Origin: Hymenobacter wooponensis
Lineage (GTDB): Bacteria > Bacteroidota > Bacteroidia > Cytophagales > Hymenobacteraceae
Direction: 5' to 3'
Length of the DNA stretch: 64,000 bases
Assembly (NCBI RefSeq): GCF_004745865.1
Contig: NZ_SRKZ01000002.1
Span: 806,001-870,000 of the forward strand
Shown: positions 34,088 to 42,884 of the stretch, in pieces
Numbering within the stretch: the stretch's first letter is position 1
How the letters are laid out: each line of letters begins with the position of its first letter
Made by a program: the position numbers and the translations under genes
The notes under the pieces: model-generated
What the model saw: only the letters and a program-made list of their open reading frames with translations
What the model was told of the DNA's origin: nothing
The model's database searches: none

Positions 34088-34900
34088 CTAGCTGCTGGGT
34101 TGCCCTGCCAACATTTGCAGAACTTCCTTTCTGAAGGCTTCATCACCCACGGCAAGGCGTTGGGCATACAGCGCTTTGGCGTCCTCCCCGCACACATACC
34201 GTAAGGTATCGGTGCCATCGGTAGCAGCTTCGTACACCACTTCCGCAATTTGCTCAGAGCTAGAAACTCCCATGCCAGGCGCGCTGATGGCCGCAAAAAA
34301 TTTATTCGCCAGCTCATCATACTCCGGATGCGAAACGGTGACCGACTTATCCCCTATCTCCGTTGTCACTAAGCCCGGCTCAATGTTTTTGATGCCAATT
34401 CCGAACTGACTTAATTCAAATGACAAGCTTTCGCTCCAGCCTTCCAGCGCCCACTTGCTGGCATCATACATCGAGCTAACCGGAAAAGCCATCAGCCCAG
34501 CCGAGGAGCTAGTGGTAATAAACAGGCCAGCCTTCCTAGCCCTGAAACTTGGAATAAAGGCTTGAGTAACACGCACCACGCCCAGAAAATTGGTTTCCAT
34601 CTGCCGGACCACCTGCTCGTCGGTAGCAGCCTCTAGAGGCCCTAGCAGGGCATAGCCGGCGTTATTAAACACTACATCGACGGGGCCCAAGGTCAACACT
34701 TTTTGCGTAATGTCCTGGATCTGCTCTAGGCTAGTTACGTCCAAGGGCAACAGCCTTACATTGTCTAACAAGTTGAGCTCGGTTTCATTTTCGGGCTTGC
34801 GCATGGTGGCAATTACATTCCAGCCTTTGGCCGCAAACAGCTTAGCGGTTGCTTTGCCGATACCAGACGAGGCACCGGTAATAAAAATGGTCTTCTTCAT
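34088..34900 (-). CDS. short-chain dehydrogenase/reductase
   Basis: A 270-residue classical SDR. The cofactor motif is TGASSGIGKATAKLFA near the N-terminus, NNAGYALLGP follows, and the catalytic triad-like part is TSSSAGLMAFPVSSMYDASKWALEG (Ser, Tyr, Lys). It is divergent from an HxlR regulator, a frequent pairing in which the regulator controls the reductase. Substrate unknown. Confidence 0.9.
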   Translation of the reverse strand: MKKTIFITGASSGIGKATAKLFAAKGWNVIATMRKPENETELNLLDNVRLLPLDVTSLEQIQDITQKVLTLGPVDVVFNNAGYALLGPLEAATDEQVVRQMETNFLGVVRVTQAFIPSFRARKAGLFITTSSSAGLMAFPVSSMYDASKWALEGWSESLSFELSQFGIGIKNIEPGLVTTEIGDKSVTVSHPEYDELANKFFAAISAPGMGVSSSEQIAEVVYEAATDGTDTLRYVCGEDAKALYAQRLAVGDEAFRKEVLQMLAGQPSS

Positions 34901-34959
34901 TTGGCTTGTCTTGATTACAAACCAAAAGTGTGGGCTAGTTACTATACTTTTGTTATTCG

Positions 34960-34973
34960 TTACCTTTAGGTAA
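34960..34973. promoter_or_regulatory. palindrome, candidate HxlR operator
   Basis: TTACCT-TT-AGGTAA is a perfect palindrome 10 bases before the HxlR start and in the 83-base divergent gap with the SDR. The position fits autoregulation by the adjacent regulator; this is inferred. Confidence 0.4.
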
Positions 34974-34983
34974 GCGACTATTT

Positions 34984-35346
34984 ATGACGGCAACCTGCGA
35001 ACAACCCCTTGTCCTGCACAAGGAGAAAGTATTGGCTCTAAAAGACGCCATTGAGCTGTTGAGCGGAAAGTGGAAATTCTGCATTTTGCTTAACCTCTAC
35101 AACTATGGCACCCTGCGCTTCAAAGACTTACAAGAAACCTCGGTGGGTATTACTCCCAAGGTGCTGTCGAAGGAACTGCAGGAGTTAGAGGAAAACCAGC
35201 TTATTACCCGAACAGTCAATAACACCAAGCCGGTCACGGTTTCGTACGCTCTCACGCCCCATGCTACCGAAATCCAACCCGTCATTAATGCCTTGGTGGA
35301 GTTTGGCCTAAAGCACCGCATGAAGATCAAAGGCACCCCGAGCTAG
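34984..35346 (+). CDS. HxlR family transcriptional regulator
   Basis: A 120-residue winged-helix regulator with the HxlR pattern: an N-terminal Cys (TATCEQPLVLHKEKVLALKDAIELLSGKWKFCILLNLY), then LRFKDLQETSVGITPKVLSKELQELEENQLI. Cys residues at the start and within the WKFCI segment could make it redox- or electrophile-sensitive, as for some HxlR proteins; this is inference. It is divergent from an SDR. The stop is within TAGGCCA. Confidence 0.9.
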   Translation: MTATCEQPLVLHKEKVLALKDAIELLSGKWKFCILLNLYNYGTLRFKDLQETSVGITPKVLSKELQELEENQLITRTVNNTKPVTVSYALTPHATEIQPVINALVEFGLKHRMKIKGTPS

Positions 35347-35425
35347 GCCAAGCGACTTACACCTCCACTTACAACTTGGCCAGACTTCTTGTGCTTTCGC
35401 ACATCTTATCGTGCGGTACCATCGT

Positions 35426-35465
35426 GAGCCAGTTTTCCTCCTCATCTGAGGAGGAAAACTGGCTC
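35426..35465. terminator. 19-base perfect hairpin
   Basis: Arms 35426-35444 and 35447-35465 are perfect inverted copies (GAGCCAGTTTTCCTCCTCA) with only two unpaired bases at the centre. It lies between the HxlR stop and the stop of the convergent M16 gene, with no U-tract. Confidence 0.7.
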
Positions 35466-35475
35466 TAGCATTAGT

Positions 35476-36951
35476 TTACAACGCCTTCTTGCGGCTTTCC
35501 TTAAACTTCTTGATTTGGGGGTCGATGATCTTTTTGTCGCCGACTACCACAATGGTCATCGCCTCGGGGCGGACGTACTTGCGGGCGGTTTCGGAGACTT
35601 GCTGGGGCGTGACGGCGTTGATGTTCTTCACCTGCTCAGTGAGGTAGCTGTCGGGAAGGCCGTGCAGGTCGAGGGTGTTAAGCTGGCCGATGATGCCGCT
35701 TGGCGTGGAGTTGCGCAGCACAAACAAGCCCGACTCATAGTTCTGAATGCCTTTCAGCTCCTCCGTGGTGGGCGGGGTTTTCTGGAGGCGCTCAATCTCG
35801 TACACGATTTCTTTGAGCGAGTTACCGGTTTCTTGGGTAGTCACGTCGGCGTTCTGGCTCCAGTTGCCGGCGCGGTAGTGCGTCTCAATAAAACTGTAGG
35901 GCGAGTAAGTATAGCCCTTGTCTTCGCGGATGTTGCGCGTGATGCGGGAGCCGAAGGAGCCACCCAGCAGGGAGTTCATCACCCGCACCTTCATGTAATC
36001 GGGGTGCGAGGGGTCGACTACGGGCATGCCGATAACAATGGTGGACTGGGGCGCGCTAGGCCTGTCCAAGGTCATCACATCGGGGCGAATTTGGGCTTTG
36101 GCAATTTCGATGTGGGGCACGGGGCCTTTGGCCCAGTCGCTCCAGCTTTTGGTGATGGCCTGGCGCAGGGCGGCTTGGTCGAACTTGCCGGCCACGTACA
36201 CGCTGGTGCGCTGGGCGCCATACTGGTTCTGGTAGAAGGCTTTCACATGCTCCATGGTCAGGGCGTCGATGGCGGCATCAGTGGGGATAGGCCTACCGTA
36301 GGGGTGGTTGCCGTAGAGGGAGGCCGTGAACTTTTGGCGGGCCTGGGTGCCGGGCTGGGCGCGGGCCAGGTTCATCTGCCGCTTAAAGTCGCTCTTGATG
36401 CGGGGCAGCTCGCTGGCGGGCAGGGCGGGGTGCTGCACCACATCGGCCATCAGGGCAGCCAGCTCCGGCGCAAACTCCGACAGGCAGGAGGCCCAGATGT
36501 TGGTTTGGTCCTGGCCTACGGAGATGTTCAGGGAGCCGCCCATGCGGGCTACCTTATCGGCGAGCTGGCTGGCACTGAGGGTGCTGGTGCCCTCGTTCAT
36601 GAGCTTGCCCACCAGATCAGCCAGGCCTACCTCATCGGCCGCTTCGTGCACGTTACCGGCCTGAATGGATACCATCATCGTGACCTTGGGCACCTGGCCG
36701 TAAGGCACCAGCCGGGCTTTCAGGCCGTTGGGCAGCTCAAACTCTTCCTTGGCCGGCAGGGCAAAGTCGCGGGGCGTGCCGCCGGGTGGGGGCGTTTCTT
36801 TGGGAGTAGTAGCTACTGCAGGCGCCGCGGCTGGCTTAGCAGCTGACGCCGGTTTGGCCGTTGGCTTGGTGGCGGGCTTTGTCTGGGCCGAGGCCTCTAG
36901 GCCAGTAGTGAGCAGGGCCGCGCTTAGCAACCCGAGATAGAACGTTTTCAT
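35476..36951 (-). CDS. M16 family protein lacking the zinc motif
   Basis: A 491-residue exported M16 fold protein. A signal peptide and a Pro/Ala/Lys-rich linker (KPATKPTAKPASAAKPAAAP) precede the first domain (FELPNGLKARLVPYG). The position of the HxxEH zinc motif reads GLADLVGKLMNEGT, so neither zinc ligand nor the catalytic Glu is present. It is thus the non-catalytic partner, as in two-subunit M16B proteases. It follows the active subunit gene by 9 bases, so they probably form one operon and a heterodimer. Confidence 0.88.
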   Translation of the reverse strand: MKTFYLGLLSAALLTTGLEASAQTKPATKPTAKPASAAKPAAAPAVATTPKETPPPGGTPRDFALPAKEEFELPNGLKARLVPYGQVPKVTMMVSIQAGNVHEAADEVGLADLVGKLMNEGTSTLSASQLADKVARMGGSLNISVGQDQTNIWASCLSEFAPELAALMADVVQHPALPASELPRIKSDFKRQMNLARAQPGTQARQKFTASLYGNHPYGRPIPTDAAIDALTMEHVKAFYQNQYGAQRTSVYVAGKFDQAALRQAITKSWSDWAKGPVPHIEIAKAQIRPDVMTLDRPSAPQSTIVIGMPVVDPSHPDYMKVRVMNSLLGGSFGSRITRNIREDKGYTYSPYSFIETHYRAGNWSQNADVTTQETGNSLKEIVYEIERLQKTPPTTEELKGIQNYESGLFVLRNSTPSGIIGQLNTLDLHGLPDSYLTEQVKNINAVTPQQVSETARKYVRPEAMTIVVVGDKKIIDPQIKKFKESRKKAL

Positions 36952-36960
36952 AAGTCGGGG

Positions 36961-38403
36961 TTAGCTCTTGGCCAGTGGGTTTACAACTACGATGGTGCGG
37001 TTGGTGGGCCGCAGGTACTCCTGAATGGTGCGCTGCATCACGGCCGGTGTGATTTTGCGGAACTCCCCTTCCAGGGTGTTGATGCGAGAAGGATCGTTAT
37101 CGAACAAGGCGAAAGCCGCCAGCATATCGGCCCGGCCGAAGTTATCGGAGCCCGAGAGCTGGTCGTAGAGGCTGGAACGTAGCTTTACTACTGCCAGATC
37201 AAGGGTCGGCTGGTCGATGCCGCCTTTGGCTAAGCGGTTGATTTCCTGATCGAGCACGCTCACTACGGAGTCAGATTTCACCGTCTGGTCGTAGGTCAGG
37301 TTGCCCATCCAGAGCATGGGGCCGGCGTAGTTGAAGGCGTTGCCGAGGTAGTTAATGCCGCCGCTCACATCGTCAGTGAGGCCGCGCTTCTGCACCATGG
37401 CCTGGTAGAGGCGTGAGTCTTTGCCCTGGAGCAGAATCTGGTCGAGCAGGATAAGGGCGTAGTACTCGGGCGTATTGCGCTCGGGCATATGGTAGGCGAA
37501 GGCCAGGGCCGGCTTGGTGGCCAGCTTATCGTCCTTGGTAAAGCGCTGCTCCTTTTCCTGGCGGGGCTCCGTCAGATCGGGCTTGGGCGGCTGGGTCACG
37601 GCGGGAATGTTTCCGAAGTACTTCTGCACCCAAGCCTTGGCCTCAGCGGGCTCAAAGTCGCCGACTACCGCAATAGCGGCATTGTTGGGCGCGTAATAGG
37701 TCTTGAAGAACTGTTGGGCGTCTTCCAGAGTGGCGGCGTCGAGGTCCTTCAGGTCACCGTAGAAGTTGTGGGCATTGTTCCAGTTTTTGTTGGCGTACTG
37801 GGGCATATCCAGCCACGGAAAGCCGCCGTAGGGCTGGTTGAGCACGTTTACGCGTACCTCATTCTTCACCACGCCCTGCTGGTTGGTGAGGTTGGCTTGG
37901 TTGATGGCGAGACCCCGCATCCGGTCGGCTTCGGCCCAGATGATGGTTTCCAGCTTGTGGGCTGGCACCACCTCAAAGTAGTTGGTAAAATCGAAGCGCG
38001 TAGAGCCGTTCAGCACCCCGCCATTCTTCTGAATCAGCTGAATGAACTCCATCTTGCCCAGGTTCTGGGAGCCCTGAAACATGAGGTGCTCAAACAAGTG
38101 GGCAAACCCGGTCCGGTCGCGCGGCTCATTCCGGAACCCGATGTTGTAGTAAGCCGCTACCGTAGCCGTGGGGGCCGTGTGGTCGGGAGAAAGCACCACC
38201 TTTAGCCCGTTGGGCAGGGTGTAATACTCCACCGGAATCTGAAATGACGACGTGGCCGACGGCGCCGCAGTAGCTTCGGCGGTGGGCGGCGGAGTGGGGC
38301 TGGTGCTGGCTACCGTGGTGGCTTTGGGGCTGCAGGCGCCCAAGGTCAGCAGGAAGGCGGCGCTCCAGCCCAGCGCCTGGCCTAGCGGAGTAAATGGCTT
38401 CAT
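36961..38403 (-). CDS. M16 family zinc protease, active subunit, lipoprotein
   Basis: A 480-residue protein with lipoprotein signal LLTLGACS. The zinc motif HLFEH is intact in GFAHLFEHLMFQGS, with further M16 features (NEPRDRTG, and an R/Y pair in the C-terminal half). It is the catalytic partner of the next gene, on the same strand with a 9-base gap. It likely degrades peptides in the envelope. Confidence 0.9.
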   Translation of the reverse strand: MKPFTPLGQALGWSAAFLLTLGACSPKATTVASTSPTPPPTAEATAAPSATSSFQIPVEYYTLPNGLKVVLSPDHTAPTATVAAYYNIGFRNEPRDRTGFAHLFEHLMFQGSQNLGKMEFIQLIQKNGGVLNGSTRFDFTNYFEVVPAHKLETIIWAEADRMRGLAINQANLTNQQGVVKNEVRVNVLNQPYGGFPWLDMPQYANKNWNNAHNFYGDLKDLDAATLEDAQQFFKTYYAPNNAAIAVVGDFEPAEAKAWVQKYFGNIPAVTQPPKPDLTEPRQEKEQRFTKDDKLATKPALAFAYHMPERNTPEYYALILLDQILLQGKDSRLYQAMVQKRGLTDDVSGGINYLGNAFNYAGPMLWMGNLTYDQTVKSDSVVSVLDQEINRLAKGGIDQPTLDLAVVKLRSSLYDQLSGSDNFGRADMLAAFALFDNDPSRINTLEGEFRKITPAVMQRTIQEYLRPTNRTIVVVNPLAKS

Positions 38404-38575
38404 ATCAGGAGTATGGGAAGTGAGGAATGAGAAAGTGTTCCTAACCTACATAATCTGAAGCAAAGAATTAATCCTACCCTATATAAGAAAAGCAACTATT
38501 CAACGAACGTGGTCTGGTTGTATGCTGGCGGCTGGTTTTGGTCAATGAATGGATGGCCGGAAGCGCTTTGGTGTG

Positions 38576-38698
38576 ACCCCACCCCCAGCCCCTCCCCTCC
38601 GGGAGAGGGGTGCGTTCTGGTTGTTAAGATATTGTAATATGATGGAAGAAAAGTCGTCTGGCACCCCTCTCCCGGAGGGGAGGGGCTGGGGGTGGGGT
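38576..38698. repeat. C/G-rich inverted-repeat element, copy 3
   Basis: Arms 38576-38613 and 38661-38698 are perfect inverted 38-base copies. The loop of about 47 bases is almost the reverse complement of the loop of copy 1, so the two copies are inserted in opposite orientation. It lies between the 5' end of the M16 pair and the 3' end of the glycosidase gene. Confidence 0.9.
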
Positions 38699-38713
38699 TT
38701 ACCTAGGCCACCC

Positions 38714-40051
38714 TTACTTCTCCACCTTCAATGTGGCGGGGCGGCTGGTGAATTCGAAGACCTCGCCGTGGGGCATGATGGTGATTTGGCCGAATTCCTG
38801 GATCATCATTTTGTAGCTCTCCCCTACCGGGCGGATGCGGCGGTCGAGGTCGTAGAGGCCGCAGGCATTGACGGAGAGGCGCTTCTCGGCGAGGCTGATG
38901 TCCCAGTCGAGCTGGTCGAGGAGGCTGTACCAGGTGAACCCCACTACCGGCACGCCGTCCTGGCGGATGCGCTGCACGTTTACCCACTGCTTCCAGAGCC
39001 AGCATTCGGCATCTTTCACGTTGAAGGTGTTGGTTTCGGTGTGGAACACGGGCTTGCGGTAGCGCTCGTAGTACTGGCGCGTCATGGTGTACCAACCTAG
39101 TACATCTTCAGCAGCGCACCACTCGCCGTTGGGCTTAATGATGCGCTCGTTGCGGCCGTAATAGTCATTGCCCATAATCTGGTAGCCGGGTGGCTCGCCG
39201 GCCATAAACCAGTCTAGTTCCTGCCGCGTCATGCCATTATCGAGGCAATAGAGCAGCACTTCCGCATCGAGGCTGTGAGCGTACAACAGGTCCAGCGACA
39301 GGAAGCGCAGCTTGTTGGTGAGGCGCACGGCGTCGCTTTCCACGGCGCGCATCTCATGGATATACTCCGCCGACTCGCTTTGCACAATGATGCAGTCGGG
39401 CCGGTAGCGGGCAATTTGCTGGTTGCCCATGATGCTGGCCGCCGTAATGTGCTTCATGGCCGTGATGAAGGCGCGGTCGTCCTTGAGCTGTTCGTTCCAG
39501 ATGCCATCTTTGGCGGAAGCCCGGGCCGTGACGTAAATCTCGTTTACGGGTGTGTAAAACCTCACCCAGGGGTAGCGCTTGGCCACGGCCCCACAGTACT
39601 CGGCAAAGTGCACGGGCAGCTCGGGGTTCTGGAAGTTGCCAATCCAGTCGGGTACCCCAAAGTGCATCAGGTCTAGAATAGGCGTGATGCCCAGGCGCTG
39701 AATTTCGGCCATGGCCTTGTCGGCAAACTCCCAATCGAAATGGCCCGGCGCCTTATGAATGAGATAGTACGGCAGGTTATAGCGCAGCACTTTCAGGCCC
39801 AGCTCTTTCACCAGGCCTAGGTCTTCCTTGTAGCGGGTGTAATGGTCGGTTTCGGCCAGCAGGTCACGCCGGATGGTGCCGTTGGCAATGGTGGGGTACG
39901 AGCACTCGATGCCGGTGGCGAACATGAAGTTGCCGGGGTTGCCCGTGGGTAGGCCACTACCATCGTGGCCGGCCGCGCCGCCATACTCGTCGCCCTCGTA
40001 ATTGCCGTCGCCGAACTTGTCTTTAATATGCGTCAGGAAGCTTTTGGCCAT
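38714..40051 (-). CDS. GH1-like family glycosidase
   Basis: A 445-residue protein from ATG 40051 (MAKSFLTHIKDKFGDGNYEG); the frame reaching 40138 runs through a palindrome and is rejected. The TIM-barrel pattern is close to GH1/clan A: YTPVNEIYV carries the likely acid/base Glu, and PVFHTETNTF carries the likely nucleophile Glu. N-terminal ECSYPTIANG and C-terminal SYKMMIQEFGQ match a divergent family 1-like glycosylhydrolase group. There is no signal peptide, so it is cytoplasmic. Substrate unknown. Confidence 0.78.
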   Translation of the reverse strand: MAKSFLTHIKDKFGDGNYEGDEYGGAAGHDGSGLPTGNPGNFMFATGIECSYPTIANGTIRRDLLAETDHYTRYKEDLGLVKELGLKVLRYNLPYYLIHKAPGHFDWEFADKAMAEIQRLGITPILDLMHFGVPDWIGNFQNPELPVHFAEYCGAVAKRYPWVRFYTPVNEIYVTARASAKDGIWNEQLKDDRAFITAMKHITAASIMGNQQIARYRPDCIIVQSESAEYIHEMRAVESDAVRLTNKLRFLSLDLLYAHSLDAEVLLYCLDNGMTRQELDWFMAGEPPGYQIMGNDYYGRNERIIKPNGEWCAAEDVLGWYTMTRQYYERYRKPVFHTETNTFNVKDAECWLWKQWVNVQRIRQDGVPVVGFTWYSLLDQLDWDISLAEKRLSVNACGLYDLDRRIRPVGESYKMMIQEFGQITIMPHGEVFEFTSRPATLKVEK

Positions 40052-40070
40052 GGAGAAACGAAGGATGTTT

Positions 40071-40114
40071 GAACAACAGCTCCCCTCCTCAGCTGAGGAG
40101 GGGAGCTGTTGTTC
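40071..40114. terminator. 44-base perfect palindrome
   Basis: A 22-base arm with its exact reverse complement and no loop, centred on CAGCTG. It lies 13 bases after the GMC oxidoreductase stop and just upstream of the glycosidase start. It could act as a terminator for the GMC gene or as a cruciform; there is no T-tract. Confidence 0.6.
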
Positions 40115-40127
40115 TGTCAATTGATTG

Positions 40128-41819
40128 CTACCCATCAAGCCGCTGCTGAGCTTCCAAGAACTTATCAGCGGTGCGCAGGCTGAGGGCCATGATGGTGAGG
40201 GCGGGGTTAACGCTGAGGGCGCTGGGAAAGACGGAGTTGTCGCAGATGTAGAGGTTGGGCACGTCGAAGGCGCGGCCGTCGGGATTGACTACGGCGTCGT
40301 CGCCGGAGAGGCCCATGCGGGCCGTGCCGATGGTGTGGGCGTAGCGCTCAAAGGCCCAGATGTCGCGGGCGCCGGCGGCTTCCCAGATCTGGCGCATGAG
40401 CTTCTCGGCGTGGGCGTTCATGCGCTGCTCGTTTTCTTGGGCCGTGAAGTGCACGCGGGGCTTGGGCAGGCCGCGGGCATCCTTCTCCGTGGCCAGCTCC
40501 AGAAAGTTGTTCTCGTGGGGCAGACAGTCGCCGAGGATGTTGATGCCGGCCGTGTGGTTGTAGCTGCGCATGTAGTCGCGCAGGGGCTGGCCCCACAGCT
40601 TGCGCTTACGCGCCATCTGGGAGGCAAAGGTCACGGGCATTACCCCGATGCTTTGCAGCAGGTAGCCACCGGCAAAATCGGCATCGCTAGGCCTATGGGT
40701 GTCTTCGGAAATCAGTCCGCCGGGAATGCCTTTGTAGGGGCGGATATCTTCGTCGAACGTGCCCCATACTTGCATGCCGGGGTGGGCCATGAAGTTCTTG
40801 CCGACCTGCCCGCTGGTGAGAGCCAGCTCATTGAGCATCAGCAGACGAGGCGTTTCCACGGCCCCAGCGCACAGAAACAGGTGGCGGCAGCGCTGGCGCT
40901 TCTGCTCGCCGTGCTGAGTATACACTACCGCCGTCACGCGGCCCTTGGCGTCGCGCTCAATTTCCGTTACAAAGGCATCAGCTCGGATTTCGGCGCCGTA
41001 GGCCTCCGCCAGCGGCAGGAAGGTAACGTCCATGCTGGCCTTGGCGCCGCGGTTGCAGCCGGCCTGGCAGAAGCCCCGGTTGGTGCAGGCTTCACGCCAG
41101 CCAATACCCTCCTGGTAATAGCGCGCCGACAGCGCAGCATTGGCCGCCGGCGAGGTCTTGATGCCCATACCCGCGCAAGCTTTTTGCATGAGCAGCGCGG
41201 CCCCGTTCAGCGGCAGCGGCGCCAGCGGGTATCCCTTGCGGCGCTTGGCATCCCAGGGGTACGGTGTGGGCCCACTAATGCCCAGAAAGTGCTCTAACTC
41301 CTCGTAGTACGGCTCCAGCTCCTCAATCCCGAAAGGCCAGTCTACGCCCTTGCCGAAGTCGGTGAACAGGCTTAGGTCGCCGCGGTGGGCGCGGGGTGTG
41401 TAGGCAGTATAGTGCAGGGTAGAGCCGCCCACGCCGGTGCCGGAGTTGTTGTTGCCGAAGGCTACGGGCGTTTGGCCGGCTGAGAGGCGCTCATCATTCC
41501 AGAACAGGAAGTGCTGGGCCTTTTCGTCGGTGGCGTAGTCCTTGGTTGGGTCGCGGCGGGGGCCGGCCTCCAGGGCCACTACCTTCAGGCCGGCCATAGC
41601 CAGGCGAGCTAGCAGCGGCGCGCCGCCCGCGCCAGTACCAATTACCACGCAGTCTACCTCGTCAATGGGGTCGGGCAGCGGGGCTTGTTGCTCCAGCTCA
41701 ATAGGCGCTTCGGCTAGCAAACTGTCGTCTTCCGCCAGCAAGCTTTTCAATAGAGGGTCCTGAATTTCCGGCTTTATCGGGTTCAGCACGCCTTCTTCCA
41801 GTACTTCTTCGTCGGGCAT
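40128..41819 (-). CDS. GMC family oxidoreductase (gluconate-dehydrogenase-like large subunit)
   Basis: A 563-residue FAD enzyme. The ADP-binding motif is VVIGTGAGGAPLLARLAMAGLKVVALEAGP (about residues 55-84), then the GMC block GNNNSGTGVGGSTLHYTAYTPR, and the C-terminal SVFPSALSVNPALTIMALSLRTAD. Its upstream neighbour is a gluconate 2-dehydrogenase subunit 3 homolog, so the pair should form a membrane-linked sugar or alcohol dehydrogenase. The cytochrome c subunit usually found with it is not in this window. The substrate is unknown. Confidence 0.9.
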   Translation of the reverse strand: MPDEEVLEEGVLNPIKPEIQDPLLKSLLAEDDSLLAEAPIELEQQAPLPDPIDEVDCVVIGTGAGGAPLLARLAMAGLKVVALEAGPRRDPTKDYATDEKAQHFLFWNDERLSAGQTPVAFGNNNSGTGVGGSTLHYTAYTPRAHRGDLSLFTDFGKGVDWPFGIEELEPYYEELEHFLGISGPTPYPWDAKRRKGYPLAPLPLNGAALLMQKACAGMGIKTSPAANAALSARYYQEGIGWREACTNRGFCQAGCNRGAKASMDVTFLPLAEAYGAEIRADAFVTEIERDAKGRVTAVVYTQHGEQKRQRCRHLFLCAGAVETPRLLMLNELALTSGQVGKNFMAHPGMQVWGTFDEDIRPYKGIPGGLISEDTHRPSDADFAGGYLLQSIGVMPVTFASQMARKRKLWGQPLRDYMRSYNHTAGINILGDCLPHENNFLELATEKDARGLPKPRVHFTAQENEQRMNAHAEKLMRQIWEAAGARDIWAFERYAHTIGTARMGLSGDDAVVNPDGRAFDVPNLYICDNSVFPSALSVNPALTIMALSLRTADKFLEAQQRLDG

Positions 41820-41832
41820 ATGCGGTGGAATT

Positions 41833-41966
41833 GTGAAATAGTGATTGAGCGAGGTAGTGAGATGGTGAACTAGTGAGTTTGACGTTCGGCAGGCCTAGGC
41901 CGCGCTACTAGCGCAGGTTGCGCAGAGAGAACATCAACTCACTGAGTCACTCAAGCACTATTTCAC
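41833..41966. repeat. large imperfect inverted repeat overlapping the stop of the small subunit gene
   Basis: Arms about 41833-41863 and 41936-41966 (GTGAAATAGTGATTGAGC and the inverted version) enclose about 72 bases that contain GGCCTAGGCC at 41892. The right arm covers the stop codon of the upstream gene (41958-41960). The arms do not share sequence with the other repeat families here. Confidence 0.6.
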
Positions 41967-42557
41967 CGCTTCTGGCTCACGGGGTTCCAGTTGATTGGGC
42001 TCAATGTGGGTCCAGCCGGGCACGTCGGCCATGCCCACGTACCCGATTTCTTCCTGGGCCAGCGGGTGCGAGTAGTAATCCTCCGCTAACTCGGCCAGCA
42101 GCTCTTCAAAAAACCGATCAATGGGGAGCTGCTGCCAGTTCTCGCCGGGGGCAGTGCCGTTGGCTACAGCTTCCATAACCTGGTCTTGCTGACTTTCCGG
42201 CAGCTGCACAAAGGGCTGCTGAAACAGGGCTTGCGCGGCCTGGTTGATGCCACCTAGGCCTAGGCGGTAGGCTTCGCGGTCGGGCGGCATAGCGTCGTAG
42301 CGCCACCCGTCGGAGTCGCCTACGGCGAGGCGCTTATCCACCACCGGGGCAAGCTCGATAGGTTCTACGCGCTCTGGTTGGGGGTAGATGCGGGCTACCA
42401 CGGCCCGCAGCAGCTCATAGGTAGCCCCGTCAAAAAACTGAGGGGTGTAGGGCGAAGTATCGAGGCGAGGCAGCAGGGCGGCGCGGGTGGCTTCCGTTAC
42501 CAAGTCGGTCTGAAGCAGGGCGCGCACGGTGCCTTCGGGGTAATGAGGGGAAGCCAT
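41958..42557 (-). CDS. gluconate 2-dehydrogenase subunit 3 family protein
   Basis: A 199-residue protein with the family pattern LLQTDLVTEATRAALLPRLD, then FFDGATYELLRAVVARIYPQPE, GINQAAQALFQQPF and NWQQLPIDRFFEELLAELAEDYYSHPLAQEEIGYVG. It is the small subunit partner of the GMC enzyme encoded downstream (138 bases away, same strand). No TAT signal is visible at the start, unlike many homologs. Confidence 0.87.
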   Translation of the reverse strand: MASPHYPEGTVRALLQTDLVTEATRAALLPRLDTSPYTPQFFDGATYELLRAVVARIYPQPERVEPIELAPVVDKRLAVGDSDGWRYDAMPPDREAYRLGLGGINQAAQALFQQPFVQLPESQQDQVMEAVANGTAPGENWQQLPIDRFFEELLAELAEDYYSHPLAQEEIGYVGMADVPGWTHIEPNQLEPREPEAVK

Positions 42558-42640
42558 TCAGGTCGGAAGTCAGCCAGTGAAATAGAAGAACTTAGCTCTT
42601 ACTGACGAGCTAGGCCAGTACAAGGTTTCTACTGAACAAT

Positions 42641-42675
42641 AAAAGCGCCTTTCTAGCTTTGAAAAGGCGCTTTTA
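42641..42675. terminator. hairpin with A/T flanks
   Basis: AAAAGCGCCTTT (42641-42652) and its complement (42664-42675) flank an 11-base loop. The A-run on one side and T-run on the other allow function on both strands, between the small subunit 5' side and the SDR 3' end. Confidence 0.75.
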
Positions 42676-42700
42676 GATGGTTTGCGTTTAGTGCTATTTG

Positions 42701-42839
42701 GTGAACCCCACCCCCGGCCCCTCCCCTCCGGGAGAGGGGTGCCAGACGCGAGGCAATGAACAATGGCTACCTACACATTACTCGGTGTTATCAATACGCA
42801 CCCCTCTCCCGGAGGGGAGGGGACGGGGGTGGGGTTCAC
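42701..42839. repeat. C/G-rich inverted-repeat element, copy 4
   Basis: Arms about 42701-42742 and 42798-42839 are inverted with one mismatch and include terminal GTGAA/TTCAC bases not shared with all copies. The loop starts with CAGACGCG. It lies between a terminator and the 3' end of the SDR gene. Confidence 0.88.
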
Positions 42840-42884
42840 AGAACAAGCCTTTCACCGTTTACCCCATCACCCCATCACCTCCCC

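Noticed and set aside
35515..36846. 443-residue open frame antisense to the M16 gene
   Set aside because: Gly/Val/His-rich and without motifs, fully within a well-supported gene; a shadow frame.
38549..39100. Open frames that begin in the C/G-rich repeats (also at 2766, 15596, 42698)
   Set aside because: Repeat arms are free of stops in several frames and create false N-termini.
40125..41297. 390-residue open frame antisense to the GMC oxidoreductase
   Set aside because: Same reason; the GMC motifs on the other strand are clear.
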